64,000 bases of DNA from the NCBI GenBank assembly GCA_958299035.1, contig CATQJL010000223.1:46674162-46738161 (forward strand), read 5' to 3'. Source of the stretch: Cylicocyclus nassatus (lineage: Eukaryota > Nematoda > Chromadorea > Rhabditida > Strongylidae). The notes under the pieces were generated by a model. It made no database searches. It was given only the letters and a program-made list of their open reading frames with translations, and was not told where the DNA came from. The translations under genes and the position numbers were made by a program. Within the stretch, counting starts at the first letter, position 1, and the number at the start of each line of letters is the position of its first letter. Shown here piece after piece: positions 24,301 through 32,039 of this stretch.

Positions 24301-27196
24301 TTTCAAAACTAAAGGTTCAAAAACGGAAACATTTTTTGGATGACCTAATAGTTAGATTTCATCTCAAATACGGTTATGACATCAGTCGGATACTCGGCAA
24401 AGGGAATGGGAGCTAACGGAGTTATGGAATATTGGAAGGGTGTGCCCGTGTTTTGAAAATTTTTTTCCACAGGAAATGAAATTTTTCTTAAGCAAACAAC
24501 TTTTATTACAAGGTATTGGCAACGCTAAACGACACCACATCGTATGCTTTATGTATGCAACTTGAAAGAAGAGACGAATGAAGAATTTTAGATAAATGTT
24601 GCAAAAACATTTCGCTCACTCTAACAAGGAAACAATACTTAATCGAAGTGGCGTTTCCATATGCGATGTATACTATCTTATAGAGTATTGAACGCTGATT
24701 CCAGATCTGCTTTCAATATCTGCAAAGCGCTTCTGGGAGGGGAGTTATGGGATCTTTTTTGAGGTAGAAATTTGATGACTTGGCTAAGATAAAAATAGGT
24801 GTTGAGGTCTTTCCGGCGCTTGAAAGGATCAGTGACTGACACGAGTTTATTAGATTGAAGGCCTTATTCCATAAAACGCCCTGGTGGTGGCCCCATTTGA
24901 ACTCATGGACTAAGTTTCCAAATAATTTTATTGTAGCGGGCTTTCCAAATTTGCATAAAAAAAGCTTCTATAACTCCGCTCCCAGCAGCGCTTTGCAGAT
25001 ACCGAAAAAAGGTTTAAACTCAGCGTTCCGTGCTCTATAAAACATTATACATTTTGTATGGATATGCCGCTTCGACCAGGTTCCATCCCTTGTAAGTAAC
25101 ATGGATGGATAAGATAAAAAGATAAGCTCGCAAAGATAAGCTTCTACTTTTGCAGGCCATTGCTCATAGCGGAAATGGTGTGGAGACTGCGAAAGAAGAA
25201 ACGCAACCACCTAACTACTCTGATTTAGAGGCTTCACCCAATAATATTCCTGAGTACGTGAGAACAACATCATGCATGCATTGAAAAGAATATAATTTCT
25301 AGGTTTCCGACTGCGAACCAACGAAATGTTTCAAATGGAACCGTAGTAATAGGACGAAAATAACTCTAAAACAAAATAACTCAAGTTATTCTCAATCGTT
25401 CTGTGTAGCAACGCTACCATATACTCGAGTGATTTGTTTTTAGTAAACATAAGCTTCGAAGCATGAATCCAAACGAATATGTCAATTCCAATTTCTTACA
25501 TTTTCAGCGAGCTTGTGCCTTTTAACAGTGCATTAAGCAAAAAACAAGCTCCTGGCCAATGCTGGCATGATTAATGACCACTGCTACCGTTTGACTAACG
25601 AAAAAAGAATAAAGCGAAGAACTGCAAGAAAAAAATCAACTCACAAAGACCGTATGCACGCACATTTCACTGGAGCTGAGGGGGGAAGTTACTTGCTGCT
25701 TTAACATCTGCATTTTTCTTTTTCTTACTACATTATGAAGGTCCTCATATCCTAACATCTGAGCATGATAGGTTGCGGTTTGCCCTACAAGCTTAAATTC
25801 TCACTGCTTTGCGCATTTAGATGGGGAAATTACTACAGCATTAGCCTTCATTTTTGAAGTCGTCTAACCTCCCACAGACTTGGTGAAACCGTCGTAAAGT
25901 TGTACTGAGGATTGTTATGGCACTGCTAGGCAAGCTCGTGAAAAGTGAGTGAGATCTTACATTATTGAGATTTTCGATGAATCACAATATGCATACTATG
26001 ATTTGTCGGGAAACTCACTACTTAATCTATTTATCTCCTCGAAAACATGCCCAGGGGAACAACAGTACCACAATTTAGTCTAGTACAAAGTTATAAGTCC
26101 TAAGTCTTTATCGAGAACAAAGGCTATCTATCCCCTGAGCAAGAGATAAACAATAATAATCTCAGCTTGTATCGCAATGTTCTACAATCCATAATATACA
26201 GATATCAGGTTATGACTTTCAGAAGATAGACAATGATAAATAATTTATATATGTAAAGCAGCGACGTGACGGCCTAAAAGTTAAAGCTTAGATCTTTTCT
26301 GTCAAAACTCGCGTGCATGAAAAAGCGATAAGAAACTATATATTGTAGAATTTCAAAAAAAATGGTAAAAATTCGTTGTTCATTGCCCTCCATGGGTGGG
26401 CGCCGAGCGCGTTCTACATCAAGTAGAGCATGCTCGTAAAAGCGTGTAAGCGACGATACGATGACTTGCAATAGTCAGTCGGAAATCATATCAATGCTAT
26501 AGCCTTTCACAACATTTCCCAATAAAAGGGCTTGGTTGGTTGAGGAAGATCGAACTTATAGTGCGACCGGTCGTAGCCGCTCGAAAACGTTGCGACCGGA
26601 AGACGCTTTTCTTCCACAACACCAGATTTTAGCTATAAAAGGTAGAAAAAACATACTGAGGAACTATATACTTTGTAGACTTTTCTAAGGTTTGCATACA
26701 TGTCCGTCTTTGCTGTAAGGAGCTATAAGGACGCCTTACATTCCAAAGTATGAAATCGTTCTCTGTTTTTTACTCATTTGCGATCTACAGCATATGATTG
26801 TGCCAAAAGTAAACTCATTTTCTGAATAAATCAGGCTGTTTTTGTTTTACTGTTAGACTTTGGGTACCACACGATAGAGCGAAGCAAGCTCTACAAAGTA
26901 GTCTCCAAAGATCCACATTCGCTATTCAAGGAGAAAGGAGCCAAAGAGCCAAACATCAAAATTTTCATACCCTAAAAATCGGATCTCCCATTAGAAAATT
27001 CTTACCGAGTTGTTCATTATCACAACGTGGCACTATCCAAAACTGCATTTGATAAATTTTTGCAGGCCTCGAATCTAAGTGACAAGAGTAGCCCGAAAAG
27101 GTAAATATGTCGCCGTTTTCAGGATTTTTGTGTTAAACTGCTATTTCTCGATCCAGGGCACACATAGAGGTAAAATCCCAAGGTCATACTTACTAA
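12224..27196 (+). CDS. Multi-pass membrane protein with two PPxY motifs in its tail (partial gene model)
   Basis: Assembled from exons 12224-12330, 14090-14230 (uncertain), 17981-18187, 21858-21977, 25156-25257, 27066-27100 and 27157-27196 (stop TAA). All joints agree in phase. The first exon begins inside a codon, so at least one upstream exon is missing. Order: one hydrophobic helix; a possible extracellular loop with an N-S-S glycosylation sequon; two more helices; then a hydrophilic tail of about 120 residues with DPPPYS and QPPNYS. PPxY motifs bind WW domains, typically of Nedd4-family ubiquitin ligases, as in tetraspan lysosomal/endosomal proteins such as LAPTM4. The overall plan (probably four helices, cytosolic PPxY tail) recalls that class, but I do not recognise the sequence family. 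Introns of 2-6 kb are filled with transposons. The frames are open and the splice sites are good, so it is probably a living gene. Confidence 0.7.
12465..12600 (+). repeat. Dispersed ~130-bp repeat, copy 3
   Basis: Contains GGTTGGTCGAAGTGGCC and AACGCTGATTCCAAATCT. It sits in the first visible intron of the membrane gene. Together with the minus-strand copy at 12815-12945 it forms an inverted pair. Confidence 0.7.
12815..12945 (-). repeat. Dispersed ~130-bp repeat, copy 4
   Basis: Inverted relative to copy 3, about 215 bp away: a possible fold-back. Confidence 0.7.
13015..13125 (+). repeat. Dispersed ~130-bp repeat, copy 5
   Basis: Contains GGATACTTGGTCTAACTGGCC and AACGCTGATTTCAAATC. More diverged than its neighbours. 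Confidence 0.6.
13126..14089. other. Intron sequence without recognised features
   Basis: AT-rich, with T-runs near 13870-13900. No supported exon or transposon terminus. Confidence 0.4.
14090..14230 (+). CDS. Candidate extracellular-loop exon of the membrane gene
   Basis: The acceptor is GGGTATTCATAG. The donor is taken as GTGAAA, giving 141 nt (47 codons), phase 0 at both ends, as required to join 12330 to 17981. It encodes a polar stretch with two cysteines and an N-S-S sequon (in ANYNSSHVVNL), suitable for an extracellular loop. The frame stays open to 14317, so another donor is possible (for example after CAAG at about 14293, which would break the phase). It may also be a chance open frame. 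Confidence 0.35.
14435..14600 (+). repeat. Dispersed GC-rich repeat, partner of 55885-56060
   Basis: Shares GTTGTAAATTCCGTGCCTCA, ATGCGCTCTGCGG and TTCAAAGATATT-type blocks with 55885-56060 in the same orientation. Non-coding. Confidence 0.65.
14601..15038. other. Intron sequence without recognised features
   Basis: Nothing beyond short unsupported open frames. Confidence 0.4.
15039..15252. mobile_element. MITE with AAGGGCCGGGCATA ends
   Basis: The left end (AAGGGCCGGGCATAGTTCAC, then GCGATTT) and right end (AAATCGCGTGAGGTATGCCC, then GACCCTT) are inverted copies. It is about 214 bp and non-coding. Blocks of it recur at 9890-10110 and 30172-30772, so these form a family of TIR elements with CACGCGATTT next to the end. 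Confidence 0.65.
15617..16521. mobile_element. Mariner-type non-autonomous element, ~0.9 kb
   Basis: The left end reads TTAGGTTGTAAAGAAAGTTC then CGGGGCACTT, preceded by TA. The right end is the inverted counterpart AAGTGCCCCGGAACTTTCTT then TACAATCATAA. The TTAGGTTG start and TA flank point to Tc1/mariner. No transposase frame with a DDD/DDE pattern is recognisable inside. It abuts a Helitron-like copy on the right. Confidence 0.7.
16520..17224 (+). mobile_element. Helitron-like family 1, tandem copy 1
   Basis: Begins TAACTTAATAATAACGCGCT, has a TGTGTGTCTGTCTG tract and CACGAAATTCGTAGAGCG, and ends in the hairpin CCTCTGCGAAGCAGAGG followed by CGCACTGG|T. The end fits CTRR with an immediately subterminal hairpin. 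Copy 2 follows without any spacer. Confidence 0.7.
17225..17926 (+). mobile_element. Helitron-like family 1, tandem copy 2
   Basis: About 700 bp and colinear with copy 1. Its 3' end (GACGCACTGG) lies only 54 bp upstream of the start of the membrane-gene exon at 17981, so the branch point and polypyrimidine tract of that exon are close to, or partly within, post-insertion sequence. Confidence 0.7.
17981..18187 (+). CDS. Membrane gene exon b: two transmembrane helices
   Basis: The acceptor is CTGTTACTCAG and the donor is GTATGC. It is 207 nt (69 codons), phase 0 on both sides. It encodes a helix (YLWTLTLFLGGGLNLLLLE), a charged connector (RAKLRSEDDEF) and a second helix (VYLWSGFACFYYALLTVTVV), followed by KNIADYQTNE, which leads into the cytosolic tail. 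Confidence 0.75.
18188..18777. other. Intron sequence without recognised features
   Basis: No supported feature; a poly-A run lies near 18335. Confidence 0.4.
18778..18905. mobile_element. Short MITE with ACTTATGTGAAG arms
   Basis: ATGAAAAACTTATGTGAAGA at the left mirrors CAGTCACATAAGTTTTTTAT at the right. An inner inverted pair (TAGGTGGGC / CCACCTAAATT) is also visible. Related to 8986-9113. Confidence 0.55.
18906..19976. other. Intron sequence without recognised features
   Basis: No coding exon is supported. The open frame at 19664-19897 has no recognisable domain and no matching splice phase. Confidence 0.4.
19977..20180. mobile_element. hAT-like MITE relic (GGTGCGTACCC...GTACACCACTG)
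   Basis: Degenerate relative of the element at 48321-48586: GTACCCAGGATTTCC at the left and GGTACACCACTGG at the right, with shared inner blocks (TTTTTATGACTCAT, GTAAGGC). Confidence 0.5.
20181..20844. other. Intron sequence without recognised features
   Basis: No supported feature. Confidence 0.4.
20845..21025. mobile_element. MITE related to 1931-2112
   Basis: GGTGTAAGTTGACTGCATGA at the left mirrors CCGTGCAGTCAACTATAC at the right. The GC-rich inner part includes an ACGCACGCGAGC / GCTCGCAGGCGT pair. Confidence 0.6.
21200..21640 (-). repeat. Dispersed repeat, partner of 11370-11750
   Basis: Inverted counterpart of the segment described there, with CTTCTTCCTCCTCTTCACC and a CCAAATTTCCA block. 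Confidence 0.55.
21858..21977 (+). CDS. Membrane gene exon c: tail with PPPY
   Basis: The acceptor is ATGTTTTTAAG and the donor is GTAAGC. It is 120 nt (40 codons), phase 0 on both sides. The sequence is proline-rich and hydrophilic and ends NTNPDDPPPYS. DPPPY is a canonical WW-domain ligand. A second possible acceptor (CGTCACAG at 21865-21872) would break the phase, so the upstream one is preferred. Confidence 0.75.
21978..22825. other. Intron sequence without recognised features
   Basis: No supported exon. Opposite-strand open frames at about 22605-22826 mirror one another and carry no known domain. Confidence 0.4.
22826..23815 (+). mobile_element. Helitron-like family 1 copy with expanded TG tract
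   Basis: Starts CCTATAATGACGGGC, continues with a hugely lengthened T/G tract, then CACGATTTACAGAGCAAGTT, and ends near the altered hairpin CCTCCGCGAAGCAGAGG. The last few bases (GATGGTGAGG) no longer match CGCACTGG, so the end has decayed. Confidence 0.65.
22856..23190. repeat. Imperfect (TG)n/(TGTGG)n microsatellite, ~335 bp
   Basis: Built of GTGTGTGTGGTGTGTG-like units. In sibling copies of the host element the same place holds only about 15-20 bp of TG. Open frames through it (Thr/His-rich on the minus strand, Val/Cys/Trp-rich on the plus strand) are translation artefacts. Confidence 0.95.
23825..24263 (+). mobile_element. Helitron-like family 3 copy (ends CTAG)
   Basis: The 5' end is decayed (ATATATGAAACCGAGTGATG). 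The inside shares TAGGCTACTTT and ATTGATTTTGGA blocks with other copies. The 3' end is GTCAGCTAG|T. Confidence 0.5.
24630..24760 (+). repeat. Dispersed ~130-bp repeat, copy 6
   Basis: CTTAATCGAAGTGGCGTTTC, GCGATGTATACTATCTTATA and AACGCTGATTCCAGATCT. Inverted partner at 24965-25105. Confidence 0.7.
24965..25105 (-). repeat. Dispersed ~130-bp repeat, copy 7
   Basis: Inverted to copy 6, about 200 bp apart. It ends about 50 bp before the acceptor of the exon at 25156. Confidence 0.7.
25156..25257 (+). CDS. Membrane gene exon d: tail with PPNY
   Basis: The acceptor is CTACTTTTGCAG and the donor is GTGAGA. It is 102 nt (34 codons), phase 0 on both sides. It contains EETQPPNYSDLEASP, a second PPxY motif about 26 residues after the first. 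If the intron were retained, the frame would end at 25282-25284 after eight more residues. Confidence 0.75.
25258..27065. other. Intron with a decayed dispersed repeat
   Basis: The part 25860-26210 aligns loosely with 34085-34440 (TTATGGCACTGCT, ATCTCAGCTTGT, CAATGTTCT). The remainder shows nothing I can name. Confidence 0.45.
27066..27100 (+). CDS. Membrane gene exon e: 35-nt micro-exon
   Basis: Strong acceptor (AATTTTTGCAG) and donor (AAAAG|GTAAAT). It begins in phase 0, matching 25257, and ends two bases into a codon, matching the next exon. It encodes ASNLSDKSSPK plus part of an arginine. Hydrophilic, as expected for the tail. Confidence 0.6.
27157..27196 (+). CDS. Membrane gene terminal exon
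   Basis: A 56-bp intron, typical for worms, separates it from the micro-exon; the acceptor is TCTCGATCCAG. It adds AHIEVKSQGHTY and stop TAA. No AATAAA was seen close downstream, so the 3' end is not independently supported. Confidence 0.55.
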
Positions 27197-28323
27197 GGCT
27201 TGCAGTATGCAATCACATATGTGGGAGGAGCTGAGGGCGAAGTCTTCAATTTTAAACTATGGCCCGTAGTAAACCTCACTTCACTTCAGATGATCTCAAC
27301 TGAGGAGCTGAGTTGAGGCATTTAAGATAAACTGACTAGCGGTCACTCTCACATGTTTAAGAATGCGACCTGATCTGAAAGGTTAGCGTCAGGGCATGTG
27401 CTGCAATGAATTCACCTGAAATCCGTAAGAGCAGCCTCGATTTTGAGATGAATTGACCGAAATAGTGTGCAAATGATGAGACGCAGAGAAAAATCCCGTA
27501 AGTTGCTTGTGAGTAACTTACGGGACATCGTACTTGACGTATTGTTGCAGTACAAAAACGCGCAAAACTGCACAATACCGGTGCCCAAAAAGGAAAGGAT
27601 CAATGAATAGCTGATTTCGGCAAAAACAGAAGAATAGTTTAAAACTACTCGGTCGACAATCTCTTTATTTATTTCCATTCGATTTTGTCCCTACTTCCTC
27701 AATTTTTGATGAAATTTTGGTTGAGAAAAAGCAGTTTCGTTTTGTGCATTCATTTGGTTTGTGGATTCCTTGATAGCGGCCGTCATCGATTTTCTTCGAT
27801 AGTGGTCGCTATCAAAGATTGCTCAGTGATGCGCAAAAATTCGCCACTGTCCGGCGCGGAACCACGATCGTGCGGGCTGAATACCAGTCATATACCTGTT
27901 TGACCAAACCTGCACAAGAGGTGTAGGTGTTTCCTCTTTGATAGCTCGCAAAATTTCTATGCCTGGAAAGCGATCCGCATCCAGATCAATAGCTCGCGGG
28001 ATGCTAGACCGAGGCGCCATACGATCAACTCAGGTCCATCTCAGGGCAGATCCCCTGAAGGGTGGTTTATTACGGGCCTCTTTTTTTCGCGCTCTTTGCG
28101 TAAGGAAAAATCCACTGAAAGAATTAGTAAGTACTATGTGTCTATTGTATAGCGACCAAGTTAGAGGTCCGGAAAATTTTTTTTCGCAAAAGTCATAGAT
28201 GAAAAAGTTTTTTATTTCGGTGGCTCCGAATTACGATTCGCGAGGATCTTTGATGCTGTTTTTGTAGAGCGTGCTTCCCTCTAGAGATTGGCATCCTATA
28301 TCCGGCTGGAAAGCAAAAAAGTT
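27197..28323. other. No recognised gene
   Basis: Contains a short inverted stretch near 27770-27830 and 27915-28020. Overlapping open frames on both strands have no recognised domain. Confidence 0.4.
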
Positions 28324-28552
28324 TCATTTATTTAGAAAGAGTTTACTTCTTTGACAACCTAATAATACCACAGGATGATGGTTGACAGCGAATTGACGAG
28401 CTAAAAGAACATTATTTTGTGCGATCGCGTGCGGGATTTCTACGGAATAACGCTCTTCTATCTCTCCAAAAATCCAATAGAGCATTGCAAAGTTGTGATG
28501 AGAATCTAATATAACAATGCTAGGCATGAATTCGTCGAGACGGATGTTAGTT
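28324..28552 (-). CDS. Candidate 3'-terminal exon, unrecognised protein
   Basis: On the minus strand an acceptor-like AAAAATCAG at 28553-28561 opens a frame of 75 codons to a TGA, with an AATAAA overlapping the stop region. The product has a protein-like composition: NIRLDEFMPSIVILDSHH near the start and ALAQNN-like and RQFAVNHHPVVLLG stretches later. I do not recognise the family. There is no partner exon, and it faces another candidate exon on the opposite strand 36 bp away, so only one of the two may be real. Confidence 0.35.
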
Positions 28553-28588
28553 CTGATTTTTGGTAAACTGACTTGACTGATTTAACAG

Positions 28589-28802
28589 CCTTTATCGAAG
28601 TCATCGACATCCTAAATATCACTTCATTCGCTGGCCAAGCAGGCAAAGTTAGATTCACAGTACAATCTTACGATGTCTTATTGAGTCTGTATGAAGAAAG
28701 TAACTTTGAGAAAGAACAGTGGTCTTTTGCAAATTCCCAGGGACCATGGAAACAGCGAAAAATCGATTCGTATGGCAGTGATCTGTCATTTATCATGCTA
28801 AG
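28589..28802 (+). CDS. Candidate internal exon, beta-sandwich-like (MAM-like?)
   Basis: The acceptor is GACTGATTTAACAG and the donor is CTAAG|GTATTA. It is 214 nt, entering with one base of a codon already used and leaving after two. It encodes GKVRFTVQSYDVLLSLYEES, then EQWSFANSQGPWKQRKID and DLSFIML. The order of a hydrophobic strand, a W-containing turn, G-P-W-K and a final F-strand is faintly like the second half of MAM domains, but the match is too weak to assign. No flanking exon with compatible phase was found. Confidence 0.4.
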
Positions 28803-29060
28803 GTATTAGGTTACTGATAGCGTCTCTGGAAGACCATGACTAATAGGGGTGGGGTTATGGGTGTTTATGGGCTGAGGGTGTTTACGTGTTTTTGTCTGCC
28901 TGTCTGTCTGTTTGTAACGAATTTCACAGAAGGAGTCGCAAGTCTCAAGCCGCAAATCTTTGCACAAACCACACTGCCAACTTCTAATTCACCATGCAAA
29001 AGCACGAGCAGATCCATGTAGTAAGTCTCTAAAAAATCGCACCTCAAGTAGATCCATTAA

Positions 29061-29426
29061 GGCAGGCGCTATACTCCTCGAGGAGTATAGCATGGCGACG
29101 GGCGATCGCCAGTCGCTAATCGATACGTATCAAACGTGTAGTCGCCGATATTGGCGATCTTTACTCTTCCCACTTCCATTTCAAAGTACTCACCAGCCGG
29201 TGAGGTCGACCTAAAGAGAATGAACTGCAAGACCAGTGATTTTCACATTCAACACTTAACGGTAACTTGTTTGGCGACGGGCGATCGCCAGTCGTAGCGA
29301 CTGGCGATCGCCCGTCGTAGCGACTGGCGATCGCCAACATCGGCGACAAAAATCGCTGGTTTTACACGTATTTGATGCATATCGATCGTCGCCATGCTAT
29401 ACTCCTCGAGGAGTATAGCACCTGCC
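29061..29426. mobile_element. PIF/Harbinger-like MITE with palindromic ends, TSD TAA
   Basis: Ends are GGCAGGCGCTATACTCC and its inverted form ...GCACCTGCC, flanked on both sides by TAA. A 3-bp TAA duplication fits PIF/Harbinger (TWA). Unusually, each end is itself a palindrome (GCTATACTCCTCGAGGAG then TATAGC). The inside repeats GGCGATCGCC and GTCGCTA/TAGCGAC motifs many times. Non-coding. Other copies: 42089-42269 and, rearranged, 39311-39346. Confidence 0.75.
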
Positions 29427-29647
29427 TAACTTCTGACGCGCAAACTTAAGTCCATATTACCATTTTTCGCAAGATTATGTTTACCTTTGGCAACGGAATG
29501 TGCAAGCCATGAAGTTTAGCCCAAAAAGTGATCAAAAGCCTATCACTTCACGAAGATGGCGCAAAAAGGACTGACTCTGTAAATGGTGAGCTTGCCAAGG
29601 TTTCAACTGAGCGTTCAAGGAAATTTTTGCACTGGGATGTAACATTT

Positions 29648-29814
29648 GATTCAACTGGCTTGGCACCATCAGGGCGGGGTTTTGTGATCTAATTGAGGCC
29701 GCTCGCGCCCGCGACGCATCTGCTTCTCTCGCGCGAGTGCTCTCTAATCATTACCTAGCCTTAATTAGGTCACGAAGCCCCGCCTTTGCCGATGCCAAGC
29801 TAGTTGAATCAGAT
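29648..29814. mobile_element. Small fold-back MITE (~165 bp)
   Basis: TGATTCAACTGGCTTGGCAC at the left mirrors ATGCCAAGCTAGTTGAATCA at the right. The arms are over 40 bp and continue through GGGCGGGG/CCCCGCC and ATCTAATTGAGGC/GCCTTAATTAGGT. Confidence 0.75.
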
Positions 29815-30171
29815 GGTAGCTTAAGGTGAATGCTTGCTTTATGGCGACTACCTGGTCATGAAAAATTTGAGACTGAAAATTTGCATTTGTTCTTCTGCGA
29901 TTAATTCCATCCACGCGCAATTTACTCTCACAAGAAACAGCTTTCGGAAAGAGTAGTTGTTCACAATTCGTGATAATGAGCAATGCGCGACAAGTTTCAA
30001 TACTATTTCAAGCGAGAATGAGTCATGCAAGATAGTAGAACCAGTGCGAGCATCTGCGAAGCAGGGATGATACGCTGATAGATAAGCCGGTAGTATAAAC
30101 TACTGAGAAATGGAAACATAAAGTACCCCCCACAACTCCCCTTCTCAGCGGGAATGCACTGGCATAAACGA

Positions 30172-30772
30172 GCGGGCATACATCACGCGATTCATCGAAT
30201 TACGATTCTTCAGACACGACAACTGTTATGAAACCCATTGCAAGCATTTCGTTGTGATAGTTTTCCAATGGAAAGGTACAGTCCTTTCAATGGTTTGTGA
30301 TCTCTATAAAAAGGAGGCAGGGTATTGAAGACAATTGACAACTTAGACATTTCGTTGGACCCTGTAATGTTTTGAAAATATAGCTACGCGTCTAATCTTC
30401 CACATGCCCTACCACGGGGAAAACCATAAAGGTCCTGCAATAGCGTGGTTGACATTGTTGGCAAAGTGACAAAGAAGATTTATCTTACCGCTGCTTATGA
30501 ATTGATGTCCAGAGGTGCTGCATTAAACTGTGGGTATCATTTTTTTTAGGGTCAATGACTAACATACATCGCTTTCACACCTGAGATCCTCCCGACAAGA
30601 CAACTGCTACAGCCTGCATGCCGATCACCTTGCATTTCGATTGTGATTCGCGATTAGTCGAGTCGGAAATCTATCACAATCGAAAACAAGATGATCGGCA
30701 ATGCAGTAACTCGAGTTGGTTTGCTGGGAGAATTGCGAAGGATGAAATCGTGTTGCGTATGGCCAGCCCGTC
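30172..30772. mobile_element. TIR element with CGGGCATAC...CACGCGATT ends
   Basis: GCGGGCATACATCACGCGAT at the left mirrors ATCGTGTTGCGTATGGCC then AGCCCG at the right. Inner blocks (TTTGCTGGGAGAATTGCGA) are shared with 9890-10110. No transposase. Confidence 0.55.
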
Positions 30773-30857
30773 AACCTTTGAGGCTCTGAGAACCTCCGCT
30801 CACGCAATTATTCCCATGCATGTATCAAAAACACATGAAGGTAATGAAAGTTCGGCG

Positions 30858-31448
30858 CTATTCCACATTAGTTGACCGAAAAAATAATAGTCGTGAATCT
30901 CGCTAAAACTTCGTCTAGGAAGATTATTTGGTACAATGAACACGAATATGATATTCATTTCGTGCGACAGCGCCATCCGGTGGGGATAATAGCATTACGG
31001 TAGGGAAAAATCACATATTTGTTCGAATCTTCGTCCTGAAGGGTTATTTGGCACGCTGAACACGAATATGATGTTTAGTTCGTGCGACAGCGCCATCTGG
31101 TGGGCTTACGGCAGGGAGGGAAGGGGGATATTTGGTATGCTGAACTTGGATAGATGCTTATTTTTAGCTAAAAGTTACGATGTCTAGACATGTACTTACA
31201 GTATTGGGCACGAACTTGTATTCGATAGCAAGAACGATGCCTTACGGTGTTAAGCGTGCCAAATAACCTCTCTGGACGAAGTTTCGGGCAAATCCGTGAT
31301 TTTGATCCCTACCGTAATCCTACCGTAACTTCACCAAATGGTATTACCGAGCAAAATAAACATCATATTGGTGTCCAGCGTACCAAATAACCTCCCTAGA
31401 CGAAAAAATTCACGATGCTCATTTTTTGGGTCAACTAATGTGGAATAG
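30858..31448. mobile_element. 591-bp fold-back element with CTATTCCACATTAG ends
   Basis: CTATTCCACATTAGTTGACC at the left mirrors GGTCAACTAATGTGGAATAG at the right exactly. The arms continue inward (GTCGTGAATCTCGC, ACTTCGTCTAGG). In the left arm a 95-bp unit containing CGTGCGACAGCGCCATC is tandemly duplicated (30960 and 31080). Non-coding; class unknown. Confidence 0.75.
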
Positions 31449-32039
31449 TACGCAGTTTGGCTTTGAATCATGCTGACTGAACGGTTAGCAAAAGCCAAAC
31501 AAAAACACGATTTAGCGGAAAGCACAAAAGCACGAGCTGGCTTAATTCTCAAAAGAAACAACACATTTACATTTCAGCTACTCACCAGAATGCTAGAGCT
31601 TATAAGGAAAAAATACTTAGTTTTGATTGGGATTGTAATGCTTTTCAGTGATAAATGCTAATATAAGTAGGATGCAACTCGAAAATCAAACTACAAAGCG
31701 AAATCATGAACATTGAAGAAAAGCGAGTACCCAACGGGTCTTTGTAGAACCATTAGGCTATCTATCTTATGAAAGTTCACATAATCTGAGTGTAAAGGGT
31801 GACTGAATACCGCCATACAAACTGCGTTTTTCACTTTTCGTATCACCCCTAAGCATAGGTGCGACAGGGTGAAGCCAGGCTCTCTCCAGGTGAAGGGAGT
31901 CTTGACTACTTCCGCTCTTGAAGGGTGATGGGGATAAGTGAGTACCAGTAGTTCATTGCTGGGGAAGGGTTGGGAGTGAAGCGGTACCAAACCATATCAA
32001 CAAGCAAACTTGCAAACGTAGAGGAACGTTTCTAAAGAC
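31449..32039. other. No recognised feature
   Basis: Short unsupported open frames only. Confidence 0.4.

Larger units (their letters stand above)
28836..30065 (+). mobile_element. Helitron-like family 1 copy with two nested MITEs
   Basis: Family landmarks in order: GGGCTGAGGGTGTTTACGTG, a TGTCTGTCTG tract, ACGAATTTCACAGAAGG, then the decayed hairpin CATCTGCGAAGCAGGG at about 30050. It has been interrupted at 29061-29426 and 29648-29814. Removing these leaves about 700 bp, the usual length. Confidence 0.65.

Noticed and set aside
25303..25443. Alternative terminal exon of the membrane gene (46 codons, stop TAG)
   Set aside because: Phase fits and acceptor TTTCTAG is acceptable, but composition is less protein-like than the 27066/27157 pair with its strong splice sites; kept only as an alternative.
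27412..27678. 88-codon hydrophobic frame on the minus strand as a membrane exon
   Set aside because: No splice partners, overlapping frames, no recognised family.
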